Source: Eoetvoesiella caeni (GTDB lineage Bacteria; Pseudomonadota; Gammaproteobacteria; Burkholderiales; Burkholderiaceae_B). Taken from it: DNA of 64,000 nt. The notes under the pieces are model-generated. The model did not search any database. It was not told the DNA's origin and saw nothing but the letters and a program-made list of their open reading frames with translations. This document shows, in pieces, positions 1 through 8,136 of the stretch. The first letter of the stretch is position 1, and every line of letters begins with the position of its first letter. The DNA lies in assembly GCF_003315175.1 (NCBI RefSeq), contig NZ_QNRQ01000001.1:716676-780675 (forward strand), in the 5' to 3' direction. Both the position numbers and the translations under genes were made by a program.

Positions 1-529
1 CGGGCTTGTCGGCCGGCTTGGCGCCGTCTGTCTTGGCTGGAGCCGAGGGAACGCTGGCTTTGCTTTCAGCGGCCGGAGCTGCCGGCACGCTGGCCTTGTC
101 GGCCGGCTGCTGGCCCACCGAAGGCACCGATCCGGCGGAGTTGGCTGCGGCGCCATTGGCGGCAGGCGCTGCCGGAGCCGGCGTTCCTGGAACTGTCGGT
201 ACGGCCGACCCCTGCGGCGCGACCTTGGCAGGAGCCTCTGGCTGCGACTGGAATCCTTGCATAATGCCGCCATCCAGGATGGAATTGGTGGTGTGATGCG
301 AGGTATATGCCAGGCCTATGGTCGACGCAAAAAAGATGACGGCCGCCCACTTGGTCGTACGCGACAGGAAGTTGGCCGCGCCGCTGGCGCCGAACAGGCT
401 GCCCGCCGAACCGCTGCCAAACGAGGAACCCATGTCGGCGCCTTTGCCCTGCTGAAGCAGGACAAGCACAATGATACTCAGCGACGAAATAACCTGGATC
501 GCCAGAAGAACAGATGTCAACAAATGCAT
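1..529 (-). CDS. secG: Preprotein translocase subunit SecG (partial, 3' end cut by window)
   Basis: SecG is the small accessory subunit of the SecYEG translocon in the inner membrane. The frame opens with MHLLTSVLLAIQVISSLSII at 529 and stays open to the window edge. There is an N-terminal membrane helix (about residues 2-25), the conserved QQGKGADMGSSFG-GSAGSLFG loop, and a second helix (about residues 57-75). A long Ala/Pro/Val-rich tail follows, as in Burkholderiales SecG proteins. It lies just downstream of tpiA on the same strand, the usual tpiA-secG order in this group. The stop codon is outside the window. Confidence 0.9.
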   Translation of the reverse strand, partial: MHLLTSVLLAIQVISSLSIIVLVLLQQGKGADMGSSFGSGSAGSLFGASGAANFLSRTTKWAAVIFFASTIGLAYTSHHTTNSILDGGIMQGFQSQPEAPAKVAPQGSAVPTVPGTPAPAAPAANGAAANSAGSVPSVGQQPADKASVPAAPAAESKASVPSAPAKTDGAKPADKP

Positions 530-545
530 TTGAAAGCTCCGAAGC

Positions 546-1295
546 CTATGCGGCCGCTATACGTAAAAACTCTTGGGCCACTAAAGACGCCCCGCCTACC
601 AGGGCGCCGTCGATATCAGCCATGGCAAACAGACTGGCGGCGTTGGACGCCTTGACACTGCCGCCGTACAACACCCGCACCTGGGACGTGCCCAGCGCAG
701 CCAGCATTGCACGTATGGAGGCATGTACCTGCTGGGCCTGCTCGGGCGTTGCGGTACGGCCGGTGCCGATGGCCCATACGGGCTCGTAAGCAAGAACCAT
801 ACGGGCAACAGCCTGCGCGCCCAAAGCCAGCACAGGAGCCAATTGGCGGGCGATAACCGCGGCCGTCCGCCCTGCTTCCTGTTCGGCCAGCGTCTCGCCC
901 ACACAGACTACGGGCGTTAGCCCCGCGGCCAGCGCAGCGGCGGCTTTATCCGCCACCAACTGGTCGGTTTCGCCATGCAGCGCGCGGCGCTCGGAGTGGC
1001 CGACCAATACCCACCGGCATGAAAAATCGTTCAGCATGGCGCCGGCAACTTCGCCCGTATAAGCACCTTGCTCGTGCACGCTAAGGTCCTGGGCGCCCCA
1101 GGAGACCGCGCTGCCTTGCAAAAGGCTCTGGACCTGTGCAAGATAGGGAAACGGCGCACAGACCGCAAGTTCGCACGCGCCGGCTTCGCCGGCGCCTGAG
1201 CGCAGGTCGGCCAACAATGACGCGTTGCCGGCCAGAGTGCCGTGCATTTTCCAGTTGCCAATGACAAGACGCTTGCGCGATTCAGAAGTACCCAT
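546..1295 (-). CDS. tpiA: Triosephosphate isomerase
   Basis: The enzyme interconverts dihydroxyacetone phosphate and glyceraldehyde 3-phosphate in glycolysis and gluconeogenesis, in the cytoplasm. The 249-residue protein has the usual family length. It has the substrate-binding GNWKMHG near residue 14, the catalytic histidine in GHSERR (about residue 100), the catalytic glutamate in AYEPVWAIGTG (about residue 170), and the phosphate-binding YGGSV near residue 213. The start MGTSESRKRLVIGNWK fits family N-termini. secG follows 16 bp downstream, so the two are probably co-transcribed. Confidence 0.97.
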   Translation of the reverse strand: MGTSESRKRLVIGNWKMHGTLAGNASLLADLRSGAGEAGACELAVCAPFPYLAQVQSLLQGSAVSWGAQDLSVHEQGAYTGEVAGAMLNDFSCRWVLVGHSERRALHGETDQLVADKAAAALAAGLTPVVCVGETLAEQEAGRTAAVIARQLAPVLALGAQAVARMVLAYEPVWAIGTGRTATPEQAQQVHASIRAMLAALGTSQVRVLYGGSVKASNAASLFAMADIDGALVGGASLVAQEFLRIAAA

Positions 1296-1455
1296 CTAAC
1301 CTTTAGCCTTAACTATTTACCCAACCCAAAATTAAAAATCGGGGCAACCGGGCATTGTAGCGTGTTCCGGCCAAAAGCTCCTAATGAAAGGCTAGCGGGC
1401 CGCCTCGGCTTTATGCATGAAACGTTTGCCGAAGCAGCCCAAAGCGAAACACCAA

Positions 1456-2433
1456 CTATAGTGTCAGAACGATTTTCCCGATCTGCTCGCCCGCTTCCAT
1501 CATGGCGTGCGCATCGCAGGCCTGCGCCAGGGGAAACGTGGCATGCACGATAGGCTTGATCTTTCCGGCTTCAAGCAGCGGCCAGACATTTTGCTTCAAG
1601 GCCCGCGCGATCTGGCCCTTGAACTCGACCGAACGCGGCCGCAAAGTCGAGCCGGTTACCGTCAGCCGGCGACGCATGAGCTGGCTGAAATCGACCATGC
1701 CTTTAGGGCCGCCAAGCAAAGCAATAATGACGATACGGCCTTCGTCGGCCAGGCACTGGATGTCGCGATTGATGTAGTCGCCCGCCACCATGTCCAGAAC
1801 GACATTCACGCCCTTACCGCCGGTAAGCACCTTGATTTCTTCCACGTAGTCCTTGCTGCGATAGTTGATGCCCTTCAGTGCTCCCAGCTCCTCGACCGCG
1901 CGTGCGCGCTCGTCGCTGCCTACCGTGGCGTAGACCGCATTACCCATGGCGGTAGCCAACTGTACCGCTGTAGTGCCGATGCCGCTTGCACCGCCATGAA
2001 CCAGCAAGGCTTCGCCCGCGGATAAACGGCCGCGCTCGAATACATTGCTCCAGACGGTAAAGTAGGTTTCGGGCAAGCCCGCGGCCTCTATTTCGCTAAG
2101 GCCCTTGGGAATAGGCAAACAGTGCTGCGCCGGCGCAATGCAGTATTCGGCGTAGCCTCCGCCCGCCGTCAGCGCGCATACCTTGTCGCCCACGGCGAAG
2201 CCGCCCGCCGCCGCATCGCCGCCAACGATTTCACCCGCCACTTCCAGGCCCGGCAAGTCCGAAGCCCCCGGCGGCGGCGGATAGCTTCCGGCACGCTGGA
2301 AAACGTCGGGCCGATTGACGCCCGCGGCCGAAACCTTGATCACGACTTCGCCGGCCTTCGGCTCGGGCATGGGGCGCTCGACCAGTTTCAGTACTTCAGG
2401 CCCGCCAGGCTTGGAAATTTCTACCGCTTTCAT
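1456..2433 (-). CDS. NAD(P)H:quinone oxidoreductase, PIG3/zinc-independent MDR family
   Basis: This is a medium-chain dehydrogenase/reductase of the quinone oxidoreductase (PIG3) group, predicted to reduce quinones with NADPH in the cytoplasm. The 325-residue protein has the N-terminal GroES-like fold (GEVVIKVSAAGVNRPD, about residues 28-43). Its Rossmann domain has a nucleotide-binding VHGGASGIGTTAVQLA segment near residue 145. No structural-zinc cysteine lobe is visible. An upstream in-frame ATG exists at 2472, but the start at 2433 (MKAVEISKPGGPE) is preceded by AGGAG and matches the family. The physiological substrate cannot be read from sequence. Confidence 0.9.
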   Translation of the reverse strand: MKAVEISKPGGPEVLKLVERPMPEPKAGEVVIKVSAAGVNRPDVFQRAGSYPPPPGASDLPGLEVAGEIVGGDAAAGGFAVGDKVCALTAGGGYAEYCIAPAQHCLPIPKGLSEIEAAGLPETYFTVWSNVFERGRLSAGEALLVHGGASGIGTTAVQLATAMGNAVYATVGSDERARAVEELGALKGINYRSKDYVEEIKVLTGGKGVNVVLDMVAGDYINRDIQCLADEGRIVIIALLGGPKGMVDFSQLMRRRLTVTGSTLRPRSVEFKGQIARALKQNVWPLLEAGKIKPIVHATFPLAQACDAHAMMEAGEQIGKIVLTL

Positions 2434-2764
2434 GCACGACTCCTGTCCGTAATTAGTTATGAATTCTCTCATTAAATCGCTTCGGCCACGGCGCTCCGTA
2501 AAAGAGAGCGCACCGAATCCGAAGGCCTCCGTGGAGGGAGATTCCTGCCGATGAGTCCCTTATTATTACCCACCCTGCCCTGAAAATCCTTTTCACCCCC
2601 GCCCGGCGGGCTTGAATTACGCCATGCCGCATAAGCCCCAACACGGGAGCAACCTGATAACGCGACGCCAACCGCCATCAAAACAAGCCAGTGCAAAGTG
2701 ACAAGCGGGTACACATGGGCTACACTTTCGACCTTTTCCGGGAGATCGTTTCCCCGAAAACTCA
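2434..2764. other. Intergenic region between quinone oxidoreductase and tRNA-Ser
   Basis: About 330 bases with no convincing gene. Open frames here run across the tRNA-Ser on the opposite strand and have no recognisable domains. It presumably holds the promoters of the quinone oxidoreductase (minus) and of tRNA-Ser (plus), but I see no clear consensus. Confidence 0.5.
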
Positions 2765-2854
2765 GGAAGCGTGCCAGAGCGGTTGAATGGACTGGTCTTG
2801 AAAACCAGCGACGGGGTAACCCGTCCGTGAGTTCGAATCTCACCGCTTCCGCCA
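2765..2854 (+). tRNA. tRNA-Ser(UGA)
   Basis: A 90-nt class II tRNA with encoded CCA. The acceptor arms GGAAGCG and CGCTTCC are perfectly complementary. The anticodon stem CTGGT/ACCAG encloses the loop CTTGAAA, giving anticodon TGA. A long variable arm (GCGACGGGGTAACCCGTC) and the T-loop GTTCGAATC are present. Confidence 0.97.
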
Positions 2855-3075
2855 ATACACCAATACGCCCAATGGTTTGAGTTCTTCCCACTAACGTGGG
2901 CCGGCACTCATCAGACACGGCCAAGACTCTTCTCCCGCCCCCTGCCCGGCTTCGCGCCATGCTTGGCTACGCCAATCCGTCGCAATTCCACACAAACCAC
3001 CCGCTTTATCTCCACACAGCCACGCCGCGCGCATACAATTTGCGATAACTTGCTTACTGAAGGTTGCAAACATAT

Positions 3076-5031
3076 ATGTGCGGGATTGCTGGATTCGTCG
3101 ACAGGCACAATGCACCTGGCCGCTTCAACCCGCTGCCGGGGATGATCAACGCAATTACCCATCGGGGTCCGGACGAATCGGGCATATGGACGGACGAGCA
3201 CACCGGCGTGGCATTGGGGCATCGGCGCCTGTCCATCCTGGACCTCTCGGCGGCGGGAAGCCAGCCCATGCAGTCGGCCGACACGCGCTACACCATTATC
3301 TTCAATGGCGAAATCTACAACCACCTGGAGCTGCGCGAGCGGCTGCAAGATCAGGCTCCGGCCTGGCGCGGCCATTCCGACACGGAAACCCTGCTGGCCT
3401 GCATCAGCGCCTGGGGGTTTGAACGCACACTCAAGGCCACGGTGGGCATGTTTGCCATTGCATTATGGGACCGTCACCGCCAGACGCTTTCGCTCGCTCG
3501 CGACCGCGTTGGCGAAAAGCCGCTTTACTGGGGCTGGCAAGGCGATGTGCTGCTGTTCGGGTCCGAGCTGAAAAGCCTGAAAGCGCACCCCGCTTTCACA
3601 GCCAAGGTCGACCGCAACGTACTCGCGCTTTATTTGCGCCACGGCTATATTGCGGCGCCCCATTGCATATACGAAGGCATACAAAAGCTGCCGCCGGGCC
3701 ATTACATCGAACTGGCCCTGCACAACCAGGCCACGGCGCAAGCAGCGCGCAGCCAGTCGTACTGGAGCATGAACCACGCTATACGAGCCGGCCTGGAACA
3801 GCCCTTCGAAGGCAGCGACACCGAAGCCGCCGATACACTGGAACAGCAATTGATGCGCAGCATCGGCGGGCAGATGATGTCCGACGTCCCGCTGGGCGCC
3901 TTCCTTAGCGGCGGCGTCGACAGCAGCATGATCGTGGCCTTGATGCAGGCGCAAAGCAAGCAGGCCGTACGTACCTTTACCATGGGCTTTAGCGACGAAC
4001 GCTACGACGAAGCGCCTTATGCGCGCGCGGTGGCCCAGCACTTGGGCACCCAGCACAGCGACATGCTGGTCACGCCCGAAGAGGCGCTGGCCGTTATCCC
4101 GGAATTACCCCGCATCTACGACGAGCCTTTTGCCGACAGCTCGCAGATCCCCACCTTTTTGGTCAGCCGCCTGGCCAAGCAACACGTCACTGTTGCGCTC
4201 AGCGGAGACGCCGGCGACGAACTGTTCGGGGGCTACAACACGTATCGCGTTGCCCCCCGCACATGGCGCAAGATCAACCACTTGCCGCTAGCCGTGCGCC
4301 GTGGCGCAAGCGCCGTGCTCAAGCATACGCCGCCGGCCATGCTGGACGGCATTCTGGGCGGCCTGCGGCCGTTCATGCCGGCCCGCCTGCGGCGCAACGC
4401 CAACGGCGAAAAAGTCCGCAAATTCGCCGATCTGCTATGCACTGGCAGCCGCGAAGCCTTTTACCGAGGAATGGTCAGCCACTGGCGCCATCCCGAAAAT
4501 GTCGTATACGGCGCCAGCGAAACTCCCTCGCGCCTCAACACGTCGCAAGACTGGCCTGAATTTCCTTCAATGCCGTTCGAACAGTGGCTCATGGCCATGG
4601 ATGCGCAGACCTATTTGCCGGGCGACATTCTGGCAAAGGTGGATCGAGCCGCCATGGCCAACAGCCTGGAAACGCGCGTGCCGCTGCTGGATCACCGCGT
4701 CATCGAGCTGGCGTGGCGCCTGCCGCTGGATATGAAGATTCGCGACGGCAAAGGCAAATGGCTGCTGCGCCAGGTGCTGTACCGGCACGTTCCGCCCGAG
4801 CTTATCGAACGCCCCAAAAAGGGGTTTTCAGTTCCCTTGGGCGCCTGGCTGCGAGGACCCTTGCGCGACTGGGCCGAAAGCCTGCTCGATGAACAGCGGC
4901 TGCGGCGCGAAGGCTATTTCAACCCTGCGCCCATCCGCCAGGCCTGGGCACAGCACCTGAGCGGAAAATGCGATTGCTCGACCAGCCTTTGGTGCATTCT
5001 GATGTTCCAGGCATGGCTGGAAGTGCAATAA
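3076..5031 (+). CDS. asnB: Asparagine synthase (glutamine-hydrolysing), AsnB type
   Basis: A 651-residue class II glutamine amidotransferase fused to an ATP-pyrophosphatase synthetase domain; it makes asparagine from aspartate, glutamine and ATP, or amidates a surface-sugar precursor in some relatives. The start at 3076 places Cys2 of MCGIAGF as the mature N-terminal nucleophile; an in-frame ATG at 3064 would bury it and is rejected. Further motifs are ITHRGPDESG (about 27-36), FNGEIYN (about 80), and the P-loop LSGGVDSS near residue 280. The C-terminal DRAAMANSLETRVPLLDH is typical of the family. It stands alone between tRNA genes, so the exact amide product is not settled by context. Confidence 0.9.
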   Translation: MCGIAGFVDRHNAPGRFNPLPGMINAITHRGPDESGIWTDEHTGVALGHRRLSILDLSAAGSQPMQSADTRYTIIFNGEIYNHLELRERLQDQAPAWRGHSDTETLLACISAWGFERTLKATVGMFAIALWDRHRQTLSLARDRVGEKPLYWGWQGDVLLFGSELKSLKAHPAFTAKVDRNVLALYLRHGYIAAPHCIYEGIQKLPPGHYIELALHNQATAQAARSQSYWSMNHAIRAGLEQPFEGSDTEAADTLEQQLMRSIGGQMMSDVPLGAFLSGGVDSSMIVALMQAQSKQAVRTFTMGFSDERYDEAPYARAVAQHLGTQHSDMLVTPEEALAVIPELPRIYDEPFADSSQIPTFLVSRLAKQHVTVALSGDAGDELFGGYNTYRVAPRTWRKINHLPLAVRRGASAVLKHTPPAMLDGILGGLRPFMPARLRRNANGEKVRKFADLLCTGSREAFYRGMVSHWRHPENVVYGASETPSRLNTSQDWPEFPSMPFEQWLMAMDAQTYLPGDILAKVDRAAMANSLETRVPLLDHRVIELAWRLPLDMKIRDGKGKWLLRQVLYRHVPPELIERPKKGFSVPLGAWLRGPLRDWAESLLDEQRLRREGYFNPAPIRQAWAQHLSGKCDCSTSLWCILMFQAWLEVQ

Positions 5032-5096
5032 ACAGGCCTGCGTCTTTTCTTTCGCAGCAAGCAAAGATTTGCCGTTCATGTAATAATTTCGGGTTC

Positions 5097-5138
5097 GCGT
5101 CCATGGCGGAATAGGTAGACGCAAGAGACTTAAAATCT
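5097..5138 (+). pseudogene. 5' half of host tRNA-Leu(UAA), split by the element
   Basis: The acceptor arm GCGTCCA, D-arm and 5' anticodon strand (CAAGAGACTTAAAATCT) form the first part of a tRNA-Leu(UAA). After 5138 the sequence no longer pairs as a tRNA. The missing half is at 56420-56473, where TGGACGC is the perfect complement of GCGTCCA. Joining 5097-5131 to 56423-56473 rebuilds an 86-nt tRNA-Leu(UAA) with CCA. The element therefore broke the host gene inside its anticodon loop. Confidence 0.93.
5129..5138 (+). repeat. attL core of the element (CTTAAAATCT)
   Basis: The 10-bp CTTAAAATCT is repeated directly at 56420-56429. Flanking bases differ on both sides (A/G before, G/C after), so the shared core is exactly 10 bp. 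It covers the tRNA-Leu anticodon loop and the start of the 3' anticodon strand. The crossover position inside it is not resolvable. Confidence 0.88.
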
Positions 5139-5297
5139 GTTCTGTCAAGTCCTTTCTGCTTGAACTACCGGGCCAGAAGGTCAATAGTGACAACGGTTTG
5201 CGAGCATCCAAGATGTAGCTTCATAGCTTGGCTTGGCGATCAGGAGCCAACTAGGCGCCAGTAGATAGAGGTAGGTGTTTCCAGCGCACCGCGCTAC

Positions 5298-5616
5298 GCC
5301 CGAGTGGTGAAATCGGTAGACACAAGGGACTTGAACAATTTGAGCCTTCGGGGGGAAACGCCCGAAGTGAAGCCCGTCAAATTCGGCGAAAGCCCTGGAT
5401 GCTTCGGCATCCGAGCCAACGCCGAGCCAAGCCCAAGCTATGCGCTTGGGAAGGTGTAGAGAGCAGACGGCGGGCACCTACGGCTGTAAGGCTATGGTGA
5501 AGGCGTGCTCCAGACCACGAACGCCCTGTGTGAGCAGGACGGCGGCGAAAGCCGAAGTGGTAAGAAAATCCCTCGACCTCACGGTCATGCCGGTTCGATT
5601 CCGGCCTCGGGCACCA
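5298..5616 (+). tRNA. tRNA-Leu(UAA) with group I intron (element-borne replacement)
   Basis: Exon 1 is 5298-5332, the intron 5333-5564, and exon 2 5565-5616 (with CCA). Acceptor arms GCCCGAG and CTCGGGC are complementary. The spliced anticodon arm is AGGGA-CTTAAAA-TCCCT, giving anticodon UAA, total 87 nt. It lies 159 bp inside attL on the same strand as the broken host tRNA-Leu half, so the host tRNA promoter could read through into it. It can supply the tRNA that the insertion destroyed. Confidence 0.93.
5333..5564 (+). ncRNA. Self-splicing group I intron (Azoarcus-like, IC3-type) in tRNA-Leu
   Basis: The 232-nt intron sits between U34 and A35 of the anticodon, the same place as the cyanobacterial/plastid tRNA-Leu(UAA) intron. 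Its core strongly resembles the Azoarcus tRNA-Ile intron as I remember it: GTCAAATTCGGCGAAA, AACGCCGAGCCAAG, GAAGGTGTAGAGA and GGCTATGGTGAAGGC. P7 can be drawn as GAGCA (5461-5465) with TGCTC (5506-5510). P4 is TTCGGCG (5382-5388) with CGCCGAG (5420-5426). The splice-site U pairs with G of a GAG guide (P1), and the last intron base is G. There is no open frame for a homing endonuclease. Confidence 0.9.
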
Positions 5617-5622
5617 ATCCAG

Positions 5623-5653
5623 AGCCGCCCCTGCTCACGCAGGGGCGGCTTTT
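5623..5653 (+). terminator. Rho-independent terminator after tRNA-Leu
   Basis: AGCCGCCCCTG (5623-5633) pairs with CAGGGGCGGCT (5640-5650) and is followed by T's on the plus strand. It ends the tRNA transcript. The hairpin overlaps the stop codon of the convergent DUF2274 gene. Confidence 0.8.
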
Positions 5654-5877
5654 CCGTTCTTGGGCTGTGTGCGCTTGAAGCCACGATCCCCGGCCATGAA
5701 GGCTTCCAGCATGTGCGGGATCAGCGTCATGGCATCGACCGCCTCGCCATACGCCTGCGCGTGCAACGCGGCGTAGCGGTCGAGGTCGGCTTTCAGGCTG
5801 GCCGGGCAGGCAAAGGTCAGCTTGACGCTCTCGGTCTTGGGCAGCGGCCCGAGCCGCAGCTTCTTGGTCGCGCTCAT
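5635..5877 (-). CDS. DUF2274 domain protein, last gene of the trb operon
   Basis: An 80-residue protein beginning MSATKKLRLGPLPKTESVKLTFACPASLKADLDRY. It matches the small DUF2274 family, nearly always found directly after trbI in this class of conjugative elements. The N-terminal half resembles a ribbon-helix-helix-like segment (VKLTFACPASLKADLDRYA), but no function is established. Its start overlaps the trbI stop by 4 bp (ATGA), so the two are translationally coupled. Confidence 0.85.
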   Translation of the reverse strand: MSATKKLRLGPLPKTESVKLTFACPASLKADLDRYAALHAQAYGEAVDAMTLIPHMLEAFMAGDRGFKRTQPKNGKAAPA

Positions 5878-7133
5878 TGCGAAACTCCCCGATTGAAGAA
5901 CAGCGGCTGGTACGGCCGCAGCACCAGATCCCGGTTGACGATGATGCGAACCGGCAGGCCCGGCCGCGTCGTCAGCGTCGGCTGGATGTTCATGTTGCGC
6001 CGGGTCATCTCCTGGCCGACCTGATTGATGCTGTCCTGTGCGCTGTCGCGTCCGGCAATGACGATGCGGTTGCCGTCCTGCCGGTTCTCCGGCGCAGCCA
6101 ACTCAGCGCCGACGCCCAGCAGCGTCGTCAGCACCGCGCCCGCGATGATGCGATTCCAATGCCAGTCCACGTCGTCCTCCAGGCCGGCGTAGCCGGCCGG
6201 GTCGGTGCCGACAAGGTTGTCGAGCGCCAGCGAGGACGTGTCGGGCAGGATGACCCGGTTCCACACCACCTGCACGCGACTCTGCCCGTAGCTGACCTGG
6301 CTGTTGTAGCGCCCGAGGATGCGCGATCCTTGCGGGATCAGCAGGAACTTGCCCGTGGCCGAGTCATAGACCGGCTCCGTCACCGTGGCGATCACGTCGC
6401 CCGGCAAGTCCGACTTGATACCCGTCACCAGCGCACCGGCGATCACCGTTCCCGCCATCACCTGATACGGCGACGCCGGCAACGCCAGGTTGCCGGAATT
6501 GCGGGTTTCCGTAGAACCGGCTTTCAGGAATGCCTCTTTCTGATCTTGCCGGTTCTGCACGGCGGTCGGGTCGGCGGGCTGGGCCGATGTCGAAGCGGGC
6601 CCGGCAGCGAGCGGGTCGAAGGCCGCGAGCGTGCTTGCTGCACCCGGCGCCGCCTGCGCCACCATGGCGGCGGCTTGGCCGCCCGAGCGGAAGAACACCG
6701 ACGAAGCCGCAGCGGCTTCCGCCTCCTTGCGCAAGGCGTCATTCGGGTCGTGGCCGGGCGCCGAGTAGGCGGCCACGGCCGGCTGCTGCGAGGCCACGAT
6801 GGCCGGTCCGAGGTCGCCCGGTAGCGGCGGCCCCAGCTCGGGCACCTTCGGCGTCAGCTTCGAGTAGTCGGCCGGCAGGCCATCCAGCCCTTCGGACTTG
6901 GACACGCGATCGACGTTGTAAAGCTCGGTCTGCTCGTTGGCCCCGCGCCGCTGCGGCTGTAGCGACCAGATCGTGGCCCCGAGCACGGCGACCGACAGGC
7001 CGCCGACGAGGATGGCCAGCGTGCGCCGGTTCAGGCGCGTGACCGGACGCGGCTGGGCGCGCAGCGCCACCGCCTCGGGCGCCATCTTGCCCGCCTGCGG
7101 CGTGGCAAGGTCGGGGGTGTCGTCCTGGCCCAT
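5874..7133 (-). CDS. trbI: TrbI, VirB10-like core component of the conjugative T4SS
   Basis: TrbI spans from inner to outer membrane and forms part of the type IV secretion core complex. The 419-residue protein has one N-terminal membrane segment (TLAILVGGLSVAVLGATIW, about residues 40-58) and a Pro/Ala-rich periplasmic linker. Its C-terminal VirB10/TrbI domain includes VMAGTVIAGALVTGIKSDLPGDVIA and LIPQGSRILGRYNSQVSYGQ. An in-frame upstream extension to 7361 exists but overlaps trbG and is low-complexity; the ATG at 7133 gives the usual MGQDDTPDLATP start. The upstream gene trbG ends 1 bp before it. Confidence 0.93.
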   Translation of the reverse strand: MGQDDTPDLATPQAGKMAPEAVALRAQPRPVTRLNRRTLAILVGGLSVAVLGATIWSLQPQRRGANEQTELYNVDRVSKSEGLDGLPADYSKLTPKVPELGPPLPGDLGPAIVASQQPAVAAYSAPGHDPNDALRKEAEAAAASSVFFRSGGQAAAMVAQAAPGAASTLAAFDPLAAGPASTSAQPADPTAVQNRQDQKEAFLKAGSTETRNSGNLALPASPYQVMAGTVIAGALVTGIKSDLPGDVIATVTEPVYDSATGKFLLIPQGSRILGRYNSQVSYGQSRVQVVWNRVILPDTSSLALDNLVGTDPAGYAGLEDDVDWHWNRIIAGAVLTTLLGVGAELAAPENRQDGNRIVIAGRDSAQDSINQVGQEMTRRNMNIQPTLTTRPGLPVRIIVNRDLVLRPYQPLFFNRGVSQ

Positions 7134-7134
7134 G

Positions 7135-8136
7135 TCAGTTCCTCCGCGTGCCATCCGTGCGCTCGATCCGCACCATGTCGCCCTTGTCGCCACCCAAGCG
7201 CAACTCGGCGGCGCCGAAAAGACGATCGACGATGTAGTACGGTGAACGGAAACGGTAATTGACCAGTTGCCCGTCGCCTTGCGCACCGATGACGAACAGC
7301 GGCGGCAGCTCGCCTTGTGCGATGCCCGGCGGGAACTGGATATAGACCTTCTCGCCGTCATCGAAGGCGCGCAGTGGTTTCCACGGCGGACTGCTGCCGC
7401 TGATCGCGTAGCGGAAGCGCAGGTTTTCCAGCGATAGCCCGGTACCGACAGGCGCGGCGGCGCTGGCCGCCTGCGCCTGGCGCTGCAAGGCCAGCATCCG
7501 GTCGCGCGGGTACTCCCAGGACACCGACGCCATCCACGTCTTCTCGGTCGAGGTCAGCTCCAGCAGGTACGTCCGGCGGCTGGTGGTGATGACCAGATTC
7601 GTCTTGAGACCCGAGCGGATCGGCTTGACCAGCACGTTCACGCGCAGGTCGGCGCCGTTGCCGCTGGACGTGTCGCCCACGATCCAGCGCACGGTATCGC
7701 CAGCGGCCACCGTCACCAGTTCCTCGCCCGGCTGGAGTGCAATCACGGTCACTCGGCCCACGGCCGCATAGACCTGATACAGCGCGCCATCGGTGAAGGG
7801 CCACACCTGAATCGCGTTGACATAGCCCTCGCGCGTGGGCGCGATGCGTGCCTCGGCGTTGGCACGCGAGACGCGCACCTTCTCGTCGGCCGGTTCCGGC
7901 GCAGGCTTGGCTTCCTCGCCCTCGGGCACTGGCTTCAACTGCGCCGGCATCGGCAACACCTCGGGCACAGTCACAACTTCCACTGGCTGAGGCGGTTCGG
8001 GCAGTGGCTGCGCCTGCACCGGCTCATCGAGCGAAATCACCGGCGGCGGCTTGCCCTGCGTGGCGCAGCCTGTGAACAAGATGGTTGATGCAAGCAGGAT
8101 CACCGGCAAAGCGGATCTACGGAAAAGTGCATTCAT
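7135..8136 (-). CDS. trbG: TrbG, VirB9-like T4SS protein
   Basis: TrbG is the VirB9-type periplasmic/outer-membrane part of the mating-pair core. The 333-residue protein starts MNALFRRSALPVILLASTILFTGCATQG, a lipoprotein signal with lipobox LFTGC. A Pro-rich linker follows, then the VirB9/TrbG domain with GYVNAIQVWPFTDGALYQVYAAVG, and the C-terminal FRFRY-like segment (LRFRYAISG). The start at 8136 overlaps the trbF stop by 4 bp; the much longer upstream open frame is a shadow of trbF. Confidence 0.93.
   Translation of the reverse strand: MNALFRRSALPVILLASTILFTGCATQGKPPPVISLDEPVQAQPLPEPPQPVEVVTVPEVLPMPAQLKPVPEGEEAKPAPEPADEKVRVSRANAEARIAPTREGYVNAIQVWPFTDGALYQVYAAVGRVTVIALQPGEELVTVAAGDTVRWIVGDTSSGNGADLRVNVLVKPIRSGLKTNLVITTSRRTYLLELTSTEKTWMASVSWEYPRDRMLALQRQAQAASAAAPVGTGLSLENLRFRYAISGSSPPWKPLRAFDDGEKVYIQFPPGIAQGELPPLFVIGAQGDGQLVNYRFRSPYYIVDRLFGAAELRLGGDKGDMVRIERTDGTRRN

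Noticed and set aside
2472..2960. Open frame covering the tRNA-Ser on the minus strand
   Set aside because: It overlaps a perfect tRNA gene antisense and has no recognisable domain.
5440..6024. Open frame across the intron 3' part, tRNA exon and DUF2274 (homing endonuclease idea)
   Set aside because: No LAGLIDADG, GIY-YIG or HNH pattern; it runs through tRNA exon 2 and a convergent gene.
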